Assembly: GCA_008360975.2 (NCBI GenBank) | Contig: CM039194.1 | Location: 10,650,426 to 10,714,425 of the forward strand | Source: Lichenostomus cassidix | Lineage: Eukaryota > Chordata > Aves > Passeriformes > Meliphagidae | Reading direction: 5' to 3' | DNA: 64,000 nt | In this document: piece by piece, positions 39,201 through 54,200 of the stretch | Layout: each line of letters begins with the position of its first letter | Numbering within the stretch: the stretch's first letter is position 1 | Translations under genes and position numbers: made by a program | The notes under the pieces: generated by a model | What the model saw: only the letters and a program-made list of their open reading frames with translations | Told to the model about the DNA's origin: nothing | The model's database searches: none

Positions 39201-42200
39201 TCACCATTTTACAGTTAAAACAGATTTCTGTGCTAGCACAGAATTTTTGTAGTCCTGATGGCCTGGGGGTATAAGTAAGCCAAAATTGGTGGTTTTATTA
39301 GGCCAGTTGGTATTAGCTGGGGGTGGCAGAGGAAGGGGAGAACACACAAGTTCCTGAGGTGTTCCAAGGGCAATTCTCCCCCCCTGATCCTGGCAGGACT
39401 TGGCTCTAACAGCTCCCAGTGATGCAGGGATGGCAGGGCTCTGGCTCACAGCATACAGTGCATGTATGAGACACAGTGAGAACTGGAGTGAGAAAACTTC
39501 TTGTGAAATCTGGCTGTGACAATTAAGCTCCCAGATTTCTGAAGTATTTTGCACATGCATACACATTGATATACATGTGTCTGTACAGATTGGTACACAC
39601 ACACACACATACATACTTTTCTATCTTTTTTGTATAATACATACCTCAAACATTGATAGATAGGAAGAATAAATGAGGGAAATGGCTTGTCTGTCACGAA
39701 GTTAACTCAAAACAGCAGCCTACCAGTCTGTCCTTGATTTCCAGCACTTCTTTGAACTCCAGCACATTTCATGTTTATGTTCCATTCCCATTTTCTGCCT
39801 CTCTCCTGTTATTCAGATCTGTTGTTTTGAATGTGTAGCTTATGCTTACATTTCCTTCCACTGCCTTGCATTCTCAACAATCTTTTCTTTTACAAGTTCT
39901 TTTACAATCAGCTAAAGAAATACTGGGTTTGATTGTGCAAAGCTCAGATGAGGGAAGGAGCATTTTGATTCCCCTGGGCGCAAGGCCAATAAAAGCTTTT
40001 GAACAATGCTGCACAGGACTGGAAAAAATTGGTTACTAAACTTGCACTTCCCTTTGCAGGCTGTTTGGCTGAGGCAAAGCAATTCTGCTGTGAGTTCGTG
40101 CCATTTGCTGTTTCCCTCCTGGCCCTGCCCCAGTGGCAGCTCACAGCCCCACGCCTGCGGAAACACGAGCCCAAAGCCTCTGAGTTTGCTGGCTCAGGGT
40201 CAGCAGGAGCATCCCTGTGTCCACAGCTCATGTGCAGCAGGATTTCTGGCAAGTTTTACAGTCCCCAAGGGCACAAGCACCTGCGTGCTGCAGCCCAGAG
40301 GGGCTGGGCAGGAGGACAGCACACACGAGGATGTGCAGCCCAGCCAGCCCCAGGTCCAGCTCATCCCACTCCAACACAGGCATCCCACAAGGGCCTGAAG
40401 CTACAAACCACACAATCCTCAAGCTCTCCTGTAGCCTCTCACAAGTGACCATTTACATTTAGGACATGGCTTAGTGCTAGACCTGGCAGTGCTGGGTTAG
40501 GGTTGGACTCAATGATCTTAAATGTCTTCCAACCTGAATGGTTCTGTCACTTTCCAATCTCCCTGCAGTGACAATTTGGAGGTGAGCTGAAGGACTGGAG
40601 GCACATGTCTGTCCCCAGAAACCTGCAGCAGGTCATACAAGAAGTTCACACCTGGTCACCCTCCTCCCCATGACTCCAGACCAGACAACATGCATTGAAC
40701 ATTTCAATCACAAAACAGTGTCAACTAGTGCCTTTTCTCCCCTCTTTCATTAAAAACATTGAAGATGCTAAAAAAATGTTGCCTTCCTTCTTTTTAGTTC
40801 CTTCTCTTTGGCTTCCTTTTGTTGTTCTATCCAATGTGCTACAGAAGCCAATATTCCTCCCTGGCCTAATGAAATTCACTTTTTTTTTTTTTCTTTTGAG
40901 GTTTTACAGCAGGTATTAAATGCTGTAAAACAGCATTTGGGAGTTTCCTAGTTTTCCAGAGAGGGAAAATAGCTGGTTCTGAGCCCCAGGGCTTTTGGAG
41001 TGATATGGATCTGAGCGTCATAACTTCCTGCAAAGAACAACCAAGTGAAGGTCATTTTTATGTGTTTTTAGGATTTCACATTATTGTAATTTTCCTTTCC
41101 ACATGACCTCTATTGGAGAATAGCCCCTAAGGAGCATATCATGATAACAGTTCCTGGTGTAAGATCTAGAAACATGCCAGCATTCTTACATTCACTCTTG
41201 CCATACAATTTACTGTACCTTTTCTTCAGAGGAGACTGTGAGCTTGTCACTTGATATTAAACTGCAAACCTGGTCCAGACTAAGGCTAAGAAATTCTTCT
41301 CCTAGCATCACCTCAGGGAAGTGCTGCTCTGTTCAACAAATGAAAAGGGGGAAGAGAAAATTATAATGAAATCCATGTTTTCAGTCAATGGAAGGAGCAC
41401 AGTATGCAGAGAACAGCTCTTGTCACAGCTCTGAGCCCCCAGACAAACCCACAGCATCTGTGTGTGGAGCACAATCTCCTGCTCTCAGAGCAGGAGAACA
41501 AAATCTGATGTTGTTTCAAGTAGCACCAGCCCCACGAGACACTTCCATAAATGACACTAAACTTTCTGAAAAACCACTGAGAACCTTCCAGTGGCAAACA
41601 CAGCTAGGGGTGGTAATTGAGACAAACCCCAATGCCTTTCCAAAGTGGTGAATAACCTGGCCACCTCGAGATTCAGGTCTTGCCCACTTCAACACACTAG
41701 ACAGCATCAGATCTGCTCACACCTGGGTGAGAGACTCCAGTAAGGGTCCTTGGCAGCTGTATGCATTCCAAGGAAAGCTCATCTTTAGCATGAACCAGTT
41801 TGGTGCATTTGCCCAGCAGCAAACAGTGAGGGATCCAAACTCTCCTTCCACCTTTTACTTTCTTCCCCCAATAACATAAATTTAACCTTTCTCCTGCTCC
41901 AAACCCTCAACACCCACATTCCCCAGGAGCTTTTCCCCTTTCCACTTAAGCCTGAAATTGCACAAACTTCCACTTCTCCCTCTTTCGCCTCCAGATCTGT
42001 CCATACTGTAACTCTGGGTGCCACTTGAAAACAAAATGCACATCACTGATTATAACCCCAAACTGGAAGATTTATGACTGAACATCGTCAAATCTGTCAA
42101 GCTTTATATCTAGCCAAAAGGCACACGAAATAATCACTTCCTAAAAAATCATTTCTAGGTCAAATGTGTTATTAGGCAGTTGCAGCAACTTTAGTTTTGC

Positions 42201-45200
42201 AAGAATTTCTTACATATGCTGCCAATTTAATCTCACCTGTCATTTCCTAAGTCCCATTTATCTTTGGCTGAATTACAGAAACATGACTCTCAGACACTTT
42301 ATCTGAAGCAGCTTCTTTCAAGCTCTAATTCTGTAGCTTTGAGAAGCTCAGACTCCTGTATCCAAAGAGTTCCCTCCACAGCAAGATCTGCCGCAAGTTT
42401 TCACAGCTGCAAAGTGCTTTGTCTGACAAAAAGCAGCACCACAGGGACATGAGCTGGTGTAACTTCCAGAGAGGAGCTCCTTGGATGCCCTGAACAACCT
42501 TTCACCAAAGTTCTTGCTGCAGAGTTGGACTCTGGGCTTGGACTCCCCAGTCACAGACCCTCCTTGGTCTACTGAGGACAAAACCCCACAGCTAAGCCAA
42601 GGGCTCTGATTAAAAATAGCAGTATGTGGATAAAGTTTAATACTCTGTTATGCTGGAAACATATAAAATATCTAACTCTTGTGGCCTTAAATACTTGACA
42701 GGCAGGAAACACTCCCCACACAACAAGCTGGATGCACTCTGACTTCTGGACAAAACCTCATATTTGCTCATTCTCAACTTGCATCTGGCAGCAGAAAGGT
42801 ATTTGATCTCTTGTTATTAGCTGGAAGCAAGGAAGAATATTTACTGATTTTAATAAAGTAACTGGTGCCTGCATCAAAAAGGGTCCTCCACCTACTAAAG
42901 TTATCCATTGGCCAGAACTCAGCATTTCTCAAGTAACTGAGCTCATGCACACATGGACTTTTGAGCTTGGGGACTTCTGTCTTGGTTTAAGGCTGTTACA
43001 TAAACAACATAGCGAAAAGAATTTTAATGGCATTTTTATTAATGGAGTTCCATTAACATTACATGGGCTGCTGTACTAACTGGGACTTATGAAGGCCAAT
43101 AAAACAACAAAGCAGACCTTCTAATTGCCAAACAACCAAATAAATATACAGTGAATGCACTGCTTGTTGGGTTAAAGATTAAACAGGGCCTGGAAGCAAG
43201 GATAATGAGATATTACAAGCAAGCTTTTATACAATTAACCATTCCTTCCAGAGTACCTTTTTCTGCAGGGGATAATACAGCCAGAGCAGCTGAAAAGGTT
43301 TTACTTTTATTTGCAGGAGAATAGGGGAGGACTCAGTGGGCACATTTTTATTCCACTGAGCCTACTTATGGCCCAATTAAGGACAAAACTGTTAAAAAGA
43401 AAAATATTGCAGGACAGAGCAGGTGCTCTGGGAGACAGCAGGTGTGTGTCCCTACACAAATTATCAGAAAAACAAACTGAGAGAAAAATATCAGCTTCTC
43501 CCAAGCAGAGGTCAAGGGCAACTCTGCTGGAGGAGATTGGAAAATGCTGGGGAATTCAGAGCTTGGGGCTGCCTGAAACAGCTTCACATTAAAGATGTAG
43601 AGGAGAAATGCTGAAAGCCATTGCCTGCACCTACTTATTGCAACCAAACACATCCACTCCCAAGGAAACATAAGCCTATCCTCCCCTGGGGTAAGGGGCC
43701 ATTGCTGCACAGATCAGAGCCTCAGACTGCATGGCAATTTTAGCTGAGTGTTCCGATTCCCACCTGCAGGATTTAATTTTGCCCAGTGCCATTTATTCCT
43801 ACAATGGAAATGCCCAGCTCTGCCTACTGCTCTCCCAGGTCAGGGTCCATGGGGAGGACACCAACCCACCAGCACTGAGCTGCTGAACAGACACACCAAG
43901 AGCTTGTTAGGATCACACTCAGAAACTATTTTGTTGAAATCCAGAGGATCAGGGGGTTTTACCTCCTAAGGTTCTCCCCTTCAACCAACCCACAGCATCA
44001 CGGGAAGCTACAAACCTAGAACCCAAAAAAGCCTTCCCTTCCCTGTCCCCCAGAAGTCTGAAGAGCCCAGCCAGGATGTGCAGCTGTAGGTGGGGCAGGT
44101 TTATCCCACAGCCAGCCCCTCTCTCACCTGCATAGGCGTTGGCCTGCTGCAGCAGCTCGGTGCAGGCGTGCACGTCGGCGAAGGCGCGGATGCCAAGGCA
44201 GTTGGTGGGATGCAGCTGCGACTGAAGGAAGTCACAGCAGTTCTTTCTAACATCCATCAATTGCAATAAGCTAGCAGCTGGCAACAAAACCTGCAAAGGC
44301 ACGAGAGGGGAATGACAGTGAGCGACGGGGAGTGATTCACAGCTTGCACAAATTGGAGGCAATTCCCTTTCAGACAGGGACACATCCCTGTGGGGTACCA
44401 GAAGGAAGGTTCAAGTCTTAGCTCTACCCATGTGCAGAAAATCCTCATTCATGCTCTGAGACATGAAAATGGCTATCCCACACTGGGCTATAAGTGGAAC
44501 TCTTCTCACAGCTTCTCCCCATGAGACCTCAAGGCAAAGTGAGGACAAGGTACAAGCAAACACAGATGCTCCTGAATTTCTGGCTTTGCTGGAGGTAGGT
44601 CCTACATACAGATTTTTTTTTCCCTTCGAAGAGCTTTATATTATTTATAAGCATTGACATCAGATTCAAAGCCCATAGCAGCCCAGCAGTCCTCAAAACC
44701 CTGGACTTTGTTATTTCCATATTGGAACCATATTGGCTTGTGAGCAGGATGCCCAAACAGTCATATAAGACAGAGGGTTCCCAAAAGCTCAAGCAGGTTT
44801 TGGTGACAGCAAGGCACTTGGGAAAGACAGGACCAACTATTTAAATCAACAGCCCTCATTTACACTCACACAAAATGCTGGGGACACTTACAGTTCATGA
44901 CTGCACCTGAAAATGAGGTACTGCTGTACCTCCAAAACTAAGCACAGAAAAAGGAGACAGAAATGGATGAGGAACATGACATCTGCTGGAAAAAAACACC
45001 TTTGAGGCCAGTGAGAAGGACAGGAAGCAGAAAACAAAGTCCATCAGGACATTACAGCCTGTGACATCAGCTACTTCCTTTCTTATGTCAAACAGCAACA
45101 GCAGACGTGTCTTATTCCAGCTCCTATGCCCAGCTCTGGCTGCCTCACACATGTCCTTCCAACTGGCATCTGTGCTCACCATCTGAGCACACATTTCCGG

Positions 45201-48200
45201 GAAATTATTGCCAACTCAAAAAACAAATAAGCAGCTGTTAAACAAAACAAATAGGTTAACAGCATCCACCTCCCTGGATCTCGATGGCAGGGAAGGGATA
45301 AAGATGTTCCCTGTCCTTGCCACCACAGTCCCACTCCACACCAGGGCAGGACCCACACAACATGCTCCAGGTCTTTCTAAGTGGGATGTGCTCCACTCCA
45401 GCCCAGCTGCACAGTGGCTGACTGCAGCCAGGCAGCCACACCAACAGGCAATAAAGAGAGAAATCAATTAACCCAGGAGCCTGTTTTGGCACAAGCCTCT
45501 TGATGCCAGGAAGAGATTATTTTGTGGCTTTGATAAAGTCCAGATAGCAGTGCTCTAGGTTTTTCGAACCTAGCTGTGAACCACTTTGTAGCTGAAGCAT
45601 TTCTGAACACCTGAGCTGCATAAGGGCTTTGGGTTGACAAGTCAAGCTCCATGCAAACCATCTCTGGCTACAGACCAGCCAGAGCCTCCTCTGTGCATCC
45701 CTGTCCATCCAGGACACACGCCTGCCAATCCAGGAGGGCTGCTCACCTCCAGGGTTTGGAATATTGGGATATATCCTCCAGCCCAAAAGGAACTCACCAC
45801 CATCACCACATGCAGCAGCCCCTGGACAAACCAGCCCTGCTGGCTTGAGAGGCAGTGAGAAGGAACCACTGCAGCCTTTGGGAAAGGGGCATTATCACAC
45901 AACACTTCTCAGAAATGGGACATAATAAGCCCATCAAGAGAGGAGGGGATTTTCTCTTTCTTATTTCCCAGCTGAATGTCTCAACACTCATCTTGTTTTT
46001 ACCAGGGAAGGTGAAAAGCAAGCAAAGGATTTCCGTGAGAACAAAGTCCATTTCCTTTAGAAATAACAAGAGGAAATGCCCTGCCTAAACATGCAGCAGG
46101 ACCAAACTGCAACCCCAATTATATCCAGGCAAGTTACTCACACAGGTCTGGATTTGGCTCTTCATATTTGAACTGCAACAGCCGTGAACAATTTACAGAG
46201 AGCTGGCTTCTCTACCAGATCTGCCTCCAGATCAAAACCCACTCATTTTTGAAACTATGTAAAAATTATCTGCTATTACTACTGAGACTATTTTGCTTAA
46301 TGTCCAAAACCTCATCTGTGGGGTGTGTCTAGAGATATATGTACATATAACCATCTAGCTCACCAGCTGTGCTCTGCAGACTCCATGCCAATTTCATGTT
46401 TTACACAACATTGCCTGTGCAATTACTTCCACAGACCTTTGATGTCTCTAAACTAGAACCATCTTTCAGCCCAAAGTGCTCTCTGTTGCTATAAGGTTCA
46501 TTCATTAATGCTGGACTGCAGAGATTGGGGTTAATTCTCTGCTGTGACACAGCCTTACAGGTAGCCTTGGCCAAAAGTTAACTTACATCATTCCTGCTCT
46601 GCAAAACTGGGAAAAGAGCATTTCCCCTAGGCAGGGGATGTATTAAAGCTTATAAGCAGCTTTGACAATTTGGCCAAATTGGAAGCCAAATAAGAGTACT
46701 GGCTGTAATCCTCAGCTGCATGTCCAGGGCCACAGCTGGGACTGCACATCTGCCCAAACAGGGGCACAGACCCCAGGCACCCTCCCAGGGGAACAGGGAA
46801 ACAAATGGATTTTGTGTTTGCAAGGCAGGTAAATACTCACTTTTAGACAAGCTGCTCTAAACAGCACAAGTAGTGGAGATAAAACTACTTTTGTGTAATG
46901 TGGCTTTTGAGTGCAAAGGTGGCAATTAGGTTTTATTACTCTCCAGCTGCTCCCAGGAAGCACATGGGCTGAACAACAGTGCTTCCACTTAAATGCTTCA
47001 CTGGAGTTGAAACAGCCCAGCCAAAGGAAGGTGTGACAGGATCAGGGAGTCACAAAACCTTGTCAGGAGCAGGAAAAGGACAAAGGATCTAGAGATGAGA
47101 GAAAAAACAGGGGAACAGCTGGCAACTTCCCTCCTGAGCTACCTTCTTCAACTTCAGGCACACCATCCACTCGTTAAACAGTGAAATAAAAAAATGAAGA
47201 CATCCATTAGGCACAAGACAGTCCTCTGGTGCCACAAGTTTCTCCTCAGCTTTCCATTAGGCCAAGCCAATCAAAAGGACTTTCTATAGGTTTAAAGAAG
47301 GGCTCCCAACCCAGAGGAGTCAGCCCTGTGATGGACCAGGACTACAGAGGCACAGCAAGAAGCTTTGGCTCCAGAGAGGAAGATTTATTGCTGATTTATT
47401 GCTGAAAGGTGCTCTGCCTCACCCTGGGTTTTCACCTGCTATAGCTGCAGCTTTTGGACTGAACAAGGGGAAGAGAGATGAACTGACCCACTTATCACCC
47501 CTTTATCATCAAAACTGCATCTGTCAGGGAACTCTTCTTCCTTGCTGTGAACTCCTAAGTCTGCAGGGAAAGCTGAGGTGCAGAAGCACTTCTGAAATGG
47601 AAATACTGCAGCTCCTAGCAAAGCTTTTTTCCTCTTTTATCAAGACATTTCTTATGACAATTACTATGCCTGTAAAGCTGACAGGTTCAATATCTACTTC
47701 CTCCAGACAGCTGATTTCAGATTTGCTTCTCTGTGTATGAGCAATATCTCAGACTGTGGCAGTACACAAGGACACCTCACATTTGTGGTCTGCAGCACAT
47801 CATTGCTAAGACCTTGTGAAATCAGGTTAATTAAGACTTTTCCCGAGGAATCATTACAACCTGAATGGTAATGACTTTCTTAATTGGGAGGGCAGTTCTC
47901 AGGCTGCCTGCAAGTAATGAAGGGTCACAGGTAAGGATGGCTGGGACACACTAAAGAGGGACTGCATTCACTGTCTGGAGCCAGAGGTCCAGATGTCTTC
48001 CCAGGACTGCCTGGGACAATGAAGGACCTGTCCCCAAATCTCTTCATTCAGCTGTGCTCAAGCACACCACGCAGAGCTTCTCTGCCACAGGACTTTGTTG
48101 CCATCACTCCAAGCTGATAGGTTTGATATGGAAGTTGGAAAGCATGGAGCAATGCAACCACTTCAGCTGCAAAATCAAGACCTAACTGAAAAAGTCAGGT

Positions 48201-51200
48201 GATTGATATGCTAAAACCACCAGCTACCCCACACAGGTAAGGAGTAGCAGGCCATGTGCTCTGATGTGTGTTTATTATTTCCATTGAAATCAACCCAGGG
48301 CTGCACCTGAGCATCTGTAAATTTCCCCAAGATGCTCAGTTTTCCTTCCTTTTACATAAACTGCATAAAGCAGCTTCCTTCTAAATAAATGTATCCAGCT
48401 CCACCTTCAAATGAATGAGACCTTTGTATCATGCACATGAAAATTTACAACAAACCTTGATGTGGGATGCAACAGAAGAGGAACAACAGAAGGCAGCAGG
48501 TGTAGAAATCCCAGGATGGATTTTCCTGAAACTACAACATGACTGTGATAAAGACAGAAATTCTGTCTCTGCTCCACACCTTCCACACAAGTGGGAGGCT
48601 AAATCCCAAATGCACATTCACAGATAAAACTTCTCTATCATCCATCCTCCCTGAGTCCTCCTGTTGCTGCATCTACACTGCCTTGAGATCTCACTCTTAA
48701 GAATGAAGTTCCAGTAAAGCAGGATTGCATTTCTTGGGGTGATTCTCACCCAGGTACCCCAGCAGGGTCAGAAGAGAGTATTCCCTCCACATAGGCTCAG
48801 GATGGGCTGAAAATCCCCTTTGCCTGCACATTTGGGACATAATCTTGAGAAGAAATTGGATGAACACCCCCCAGGAACTCTCTACATGACTGGAACTGAC
48901 TGCACAGGCTTGGCCCCTTGTACACATATCCTTCCTTACATAAAAAACAAAACAAAAGACACTGTGTCATTTCACTGCACAATCAGCTACAGAAACACAT
49001 GCTTAGAGAAAGAGTCTCACTTCCTGAGCCCATACCAAGCCTATCAAAGAAAAAAAACCAAAAAAACAAAAAACAAAAAAAAAAAAAACCAACAACAAAA
49101 AAAACCCACAAAAAAACCCACTCAGGTTCCTATTACAAAAGAAATAACAAAAATCCTGTAAAAAGGCTTCTTGTTATGAAAGGCTGGGCACTGCTCATCA
49201 TTCAAACACACTTGGGAACATTCATTCTGTGCTCCATGGCACCTTTGCTGCTCATCTTTTTCTCATTTCTATCCTGCTCTCATCTTATTTTTCTCACTGA
49301 CAAGATACTGTCTTTTCATTTATTCACAAGTTTTGGTAGCTTGGCTGCATCTTCTCAGTTAATGCCACTGAGTAACATTTTTTTTCCCCATAGTTTCTAC
49401 AATGAAATTACCTGGCACTTATACCCAGAAATTGCATCTTCCAGCTACTGAGAAAGTCTGAAGAACTCCTTTAAAGAAGCACCCTCGCCCTGCTAGAGAA
49501 TCAGAGCATGTGACAAGGCAATAGGAGACCTCAGGAGATACCTGATGGGAAAAGAGAAAGTCTCCCTGTGCTCAAGAGAAGCTGCAAAGGAACAGCACAG
49601 TCAGGCACTACTGAGGTGTCCTTCTGGATGGAGGGAGGGATGGAGGGATGGATGACCCAGAACTGTGCAGCAAGAGGATGTGGTGATGTCAGGGACCAAA
49701 CCTGCTCACTTCTTTCTTACACTGACATTGCTAATTCCGACTAGAGACTACAAGGAGCTTAATTTTTGCTGTTTTTAGCTTTCACTTCATGTGAAAATTT
49801 CCAACAAATCACAGAATATTCACCTCTGTAACCTTTTCTTGCTGTGGCTGCAGGTGAATATTAACCTGTTTATGGCATTTTGTTCAGAGTAAAACACCCA
49901 GAGACAGGATGGAAATTTCTCTTTCTGTTGGTTTCATAACACAATTATATTAAATTCCATAAAACATTTTCAGCATGAACATTTTAAACATGCAATAAAA
50001 TTTAAACCAGTCAGTTAATCTTGCAGTAAATCAGCTTCATTTCTTTGCTCCTATGAATTAATTTACTTCTAGCCTGAAGAGTTACTCACAGAATGCATAC
50101 TTGAAATAAATGCTGCAGTAAAAGGACCTGCTTTACTAGATTGGGAAAAAACACTTAGGATTCAAAACTGACATTTTTTTTCTGACTGTCTGAAAGATGA
50201 AAGCCAAAATACAGCCAGGGATCTACTTTAACTCCTTGTAATCCCTGGGCCACAGAAGGCAGGCTTTGGTTAGGTCTAACTAAAAAATATTGCTTTCCAG
50301 TTGCTCAGGAAAGGCAACATCTGGGTTTTTCACAGCCTGTCTGGGCAGAACAGAGCTGCCTCTCCAGCCTGCTCCAGCTCCCACAGCACTGCTAATGCCC
50401 AAGTGCAGCTGGAGCACCAAAACACTGCCTGGGAATGCAGCTGGAGTCACTGCCCAGGGCCCATCCAAGGCAGGCTCAGCAGATGGGATCCCAAGCTCTG
50501 CACATCCCATCTGCCCAGGGAGCTTCTGAAACACCTAATGCCCAGCAGCTTGGAAGGAAAGCACACCTTGCAGAAAGCATGTGGGTGTAGAAAACAGAAA
50601 CAGGGACCAGCCTGAGGCTGTGAAAATGTCATTTTTCCTCCAGCACTGGAAGATCCCAGAGATGCAAGGAGCTCCCCCCCAGCCCTGCACTGAGTGCTGC
50701 TGTGTGTCAGCTCCTGATGACCTTGGTGTGGCTCACACAGCAGGCTCCACACTCCTGCCAGAGTGACAACTGCCAGGCTAGAGCACACCAAAAAGCCAGG
50801 CTGGTAAAACTGGAGGGCAGATGGGGCAAGAAAAGGCCCCCACAGATTCACATCATGAAGGATGGCAAGAGTTGGACTGCAGAGGGGACCCAGCTCTGGG
50901 GTTTGTCTGAGCTCCCATGGGAGGAGCAGCAGGTCAGCAAGAACCTGCACTCCCCCTGAGGGACTGGAGCAGAAGAGCTCACAGCAAGAACCTCATTTCA
51001 AGCAGAACCATTCTAATTTTGCCATGTTAATTAGGCCAACAAAACTCTCTCCAGCATCATGGACACAGACTTGTTCCCCTGGCAATGTCCAAGTCAAAGA
51101 GAGGAAGACAACAGGCTCACACTGCTGCTTGCAAACAAAAACAGAGACCAACCGAAAAGCACGTCCACACACGAGCTCCCAGCATCCCTTCCAGACATCA

Positions 51201-54200
51201 GCGGCTAAGTGCAGAGCCTTTTTCTTACCACAAATACAAGTAGAGTCAAAGAAAGAGCTTTACCAGCAGCCACAGCCATGTGACACTGCAAAACACTCTC
51301 TTCCTGAGCACCCTGCTTTATTTGAAGGCTGCCTTTCAATTACTCTTTCCACTTCTGGACAAATATTTACCTCTCAGAAATTCAAGACAGAGCACACACA
51401 CAAAAAAAGGAAGAATGTCCTCATTTGAACAATGTATTCCACTCAAAGCTCTGTGAAACAACTCAAACTACCCAGAACAATTTAAAAACTAACAGCCACA
51501 TTCCTCTGCCATGGCCTTAAAACATTTGACTCACTGCTTGTTTGAGTCTATTCTGACCTTCGACAGACTGACCCACAAGTCAGCACAGCTTCTTGGAAGG
51601 CAAATGCCTGCTCTTGTTATAAGAGCTCCACACAAAAGCTAAATGCAACATGACTTAAGCACAGGGAAAGCACTAAAGTGCCTCAAGACTAAACACAGGC
51701 TGGAAGTAGCTCTTTTCAAGCTCAACCTTTTACTTTCTGCAGCCTGAGGAGATCCCTCACCCCCGAAGGACCTGTGCCTTTGAGTTCCAAGCTTTTCATT
51801 TGGTTCTCCACAGGAGCTGCTGAACCAGACCTACCTGCACGTTCTCTTCCGTGACCTCGATCTCAGCAGTGTAGATGTAATCAATCAGCTTCCTCAGGGT
51901 CTGCCCATCAACGTCTTTGATCTCAATCTTCTTGGCCTTACTTTCAGACATGTCTCCTGAAATTCGTTTCAAAGGGACAGTTACAGTTTGCTCTGCAGAG
52001 CCTTGCTGCCCACACATCCAGCACCTTCTCCTGGGGTCTGACTACAAGACTGCCTGGCACTATCCCTGACCACTGAAGAACAGCCAGTGAGATTCCCAAA
52101 AGACTCCTAATGCCACCTAAAAAAACAATTCAAGATTGAGGACACTAGTGTAAAACAAAATAAATCAATAAATGCAATGAACTCTATTTCTTCACAGAAA
52201 AGAACCTGCCATGGTTCACCTGCATTCAAACAAATGTAAGAGCTAAAAATAAAACCCCAGTATGTCCCTCAATCATGTCTCAGTACAGGGACAGACTCAA
52301 ATAGACTGTGAACAAGTGTCAAGAAAGCCTTTGCAAAATACATTTTTATATATAGTTATTAAAAACGTATTTAACATTTTTTATATATACATATGGATAG
52401 AATGAATATGTTGTAACAGCTGCATTCGGGTATTTTGTGGTATTCCCTACATTAAAAGCAATGCAGTGTTACTCTCTTTCTTTAGGAAGAAGCTGAAACC
52501 TGCTCAGGCAAACAAGCACCCAGGCCAGCCCTTACACCCAGTGTGCAGCAAGCTTCTCTCCTAAATTACCCTGCTGATGATGAACCCATGCAAATCTTAC
52601 ACCTCATGCAAAGCATCCACACAGAAAGGTGCACTTCTCATCCCTCACCTTCCCAACCTCACACCTTTGGATTTAGACTGTATCCTTTCTCCAAATCCTT
52701 AACTGAAAAGCAAGCAGAACTAGAGCAATAATTTCCTCCCTGAATATACAAGTAAAACCCCATAGCTGTGTAAGAGCCTATTCATGACCCAGGGCTTTAT
52801 GCACACCTCCACACCCCCCATGGAACTGGAGCACATCAGAGGAACAAAACCATGCTGTGGGGAGCAGAAAGGACTCCCCACAGCCCCTCCAGCCTCCCCA
52901 CATACAGTGACCTCACCCAGGATTTAACCACCAGGACCTCCATGGAAAAGAAAGAACAAACTCCCAAGCGGAAAGAAAATGACAGGTGGAAAAACAAAGC
53001 TAAACAAAGCAGAGCATGAAGAAATGTCAATTCTTAAACCTGGGCATGAATAATCACTACTCTCAGAAATCTGGTGACTCAGTACTGCTGTGGGATTAAG
53101 TGGAAAAATATTTCCTGCAGCCTATAGAAGTAATTACAGCCTACATCTCTGCGCAGCATTCGACAAGATGTGGCTGAGCACAGTAGGTGCACAGCACAGT
53201 CAGATGCTAAAGAGGGGCCAAGCTTGAGCAAAACCTGGATCCTGCTAATTGAACTTTGCTGACTCTCTCTATGTGAATAAGGAGGCAAATAATAGGAGTG
53301 GGGTGGGACCATGAGTGTTAGAAGAGTCAACAACATCCTAAGAACTGAAATAATATTTGTCCCAAATTCAATTTTTAAAATTGAATAATAAAATGTTATT
53401 CAGAGAAGCCCATGAATACAAATGTACCAGTACAAAGGCATAGATGACCTACATTGGGGAGGCCTTCAAAGCAGGTAGGACTCTTTAATTGACAAAATGT
53501 CATCTTCACACACTTCCTCCCCCCAAAAAATCCCAAACATCTCCAGAGATGAGAGGGCACTTCTGGTAACAGACCAGCCCCCATCAGGCCTGCCTACAAG
53601 GAGCAGCCACCAAACCCACCCTGCATGGGCAGGGTGAGTGGAGCCTGGAGCCCTGTGGGACCCAGTGCAGGGAGGGGCTCAGCCACACACACACAGAGAT
53701 CCATGCAGAAATAACTTGGAGGGACCAATCTGATAGCATCATCTGTCGTTGTGGCATGCATGTGACATAGGCAACAAAAATAAAAGCTGTGTGGGCTTCC
53801 CCACCCACCAGCAAGCTGCCAGCCCTGCATACCAAAAGCCTCCACTGCCTCTGCTCCAGGACCAGCCCAGGCACCACGAGAGGGGAGTCTCTGTGCTGTG
53901 TCCCATGGTCAGACAGGATCTGACTCGGTGGGATCGAGTTCCTCCCACTTGTCACAGCCTGGACAACTCTCTAGTGCTGTGGAATGAGGGAGGGAGAACC
54001 TGGAGACACCACAAGTGAAGCAAGGCAGGGGTTGGTGCAGACCAGGAGCAGGCAACAGGCTGCCTCTTCCTCCAAGCACAAACCCAGGGTTGAGCCTCTG
54101 GAGCACCACTGAGTGCTGCAGCAGTGAGGGCATCTCACCTCCTATCTCTTCAGAAAAAAACCTTACACCTTAAACCCCACAAAGCCCAACTCCTAGGGTG

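Larger units (their letters stand above)
36459..41218 (-). other. KLHL3: KLHL3 intron 6
   Basis: 4,760 nt. It contains a CA microsatellite (39594-39616), a run of 13 T (38310-38322) and a CR1 3' fragment (40461-40550). No coding sequence recognised. Confidence 0.9.

Noticed and set aside
45341..45358. A match to part of the miR-874 seed region (CCAGGGCAG)
   Set aside because: Only nine bases agree; the flanks do not match or fold into a hairpin.
48918..49451. 177-codon plus-strand open frame containing a long Lys/Asn/Thr run
   Set aside because: It reads straight through the A-rich simple repeat. The Lys-rich stretch is an artefact of poly-A.
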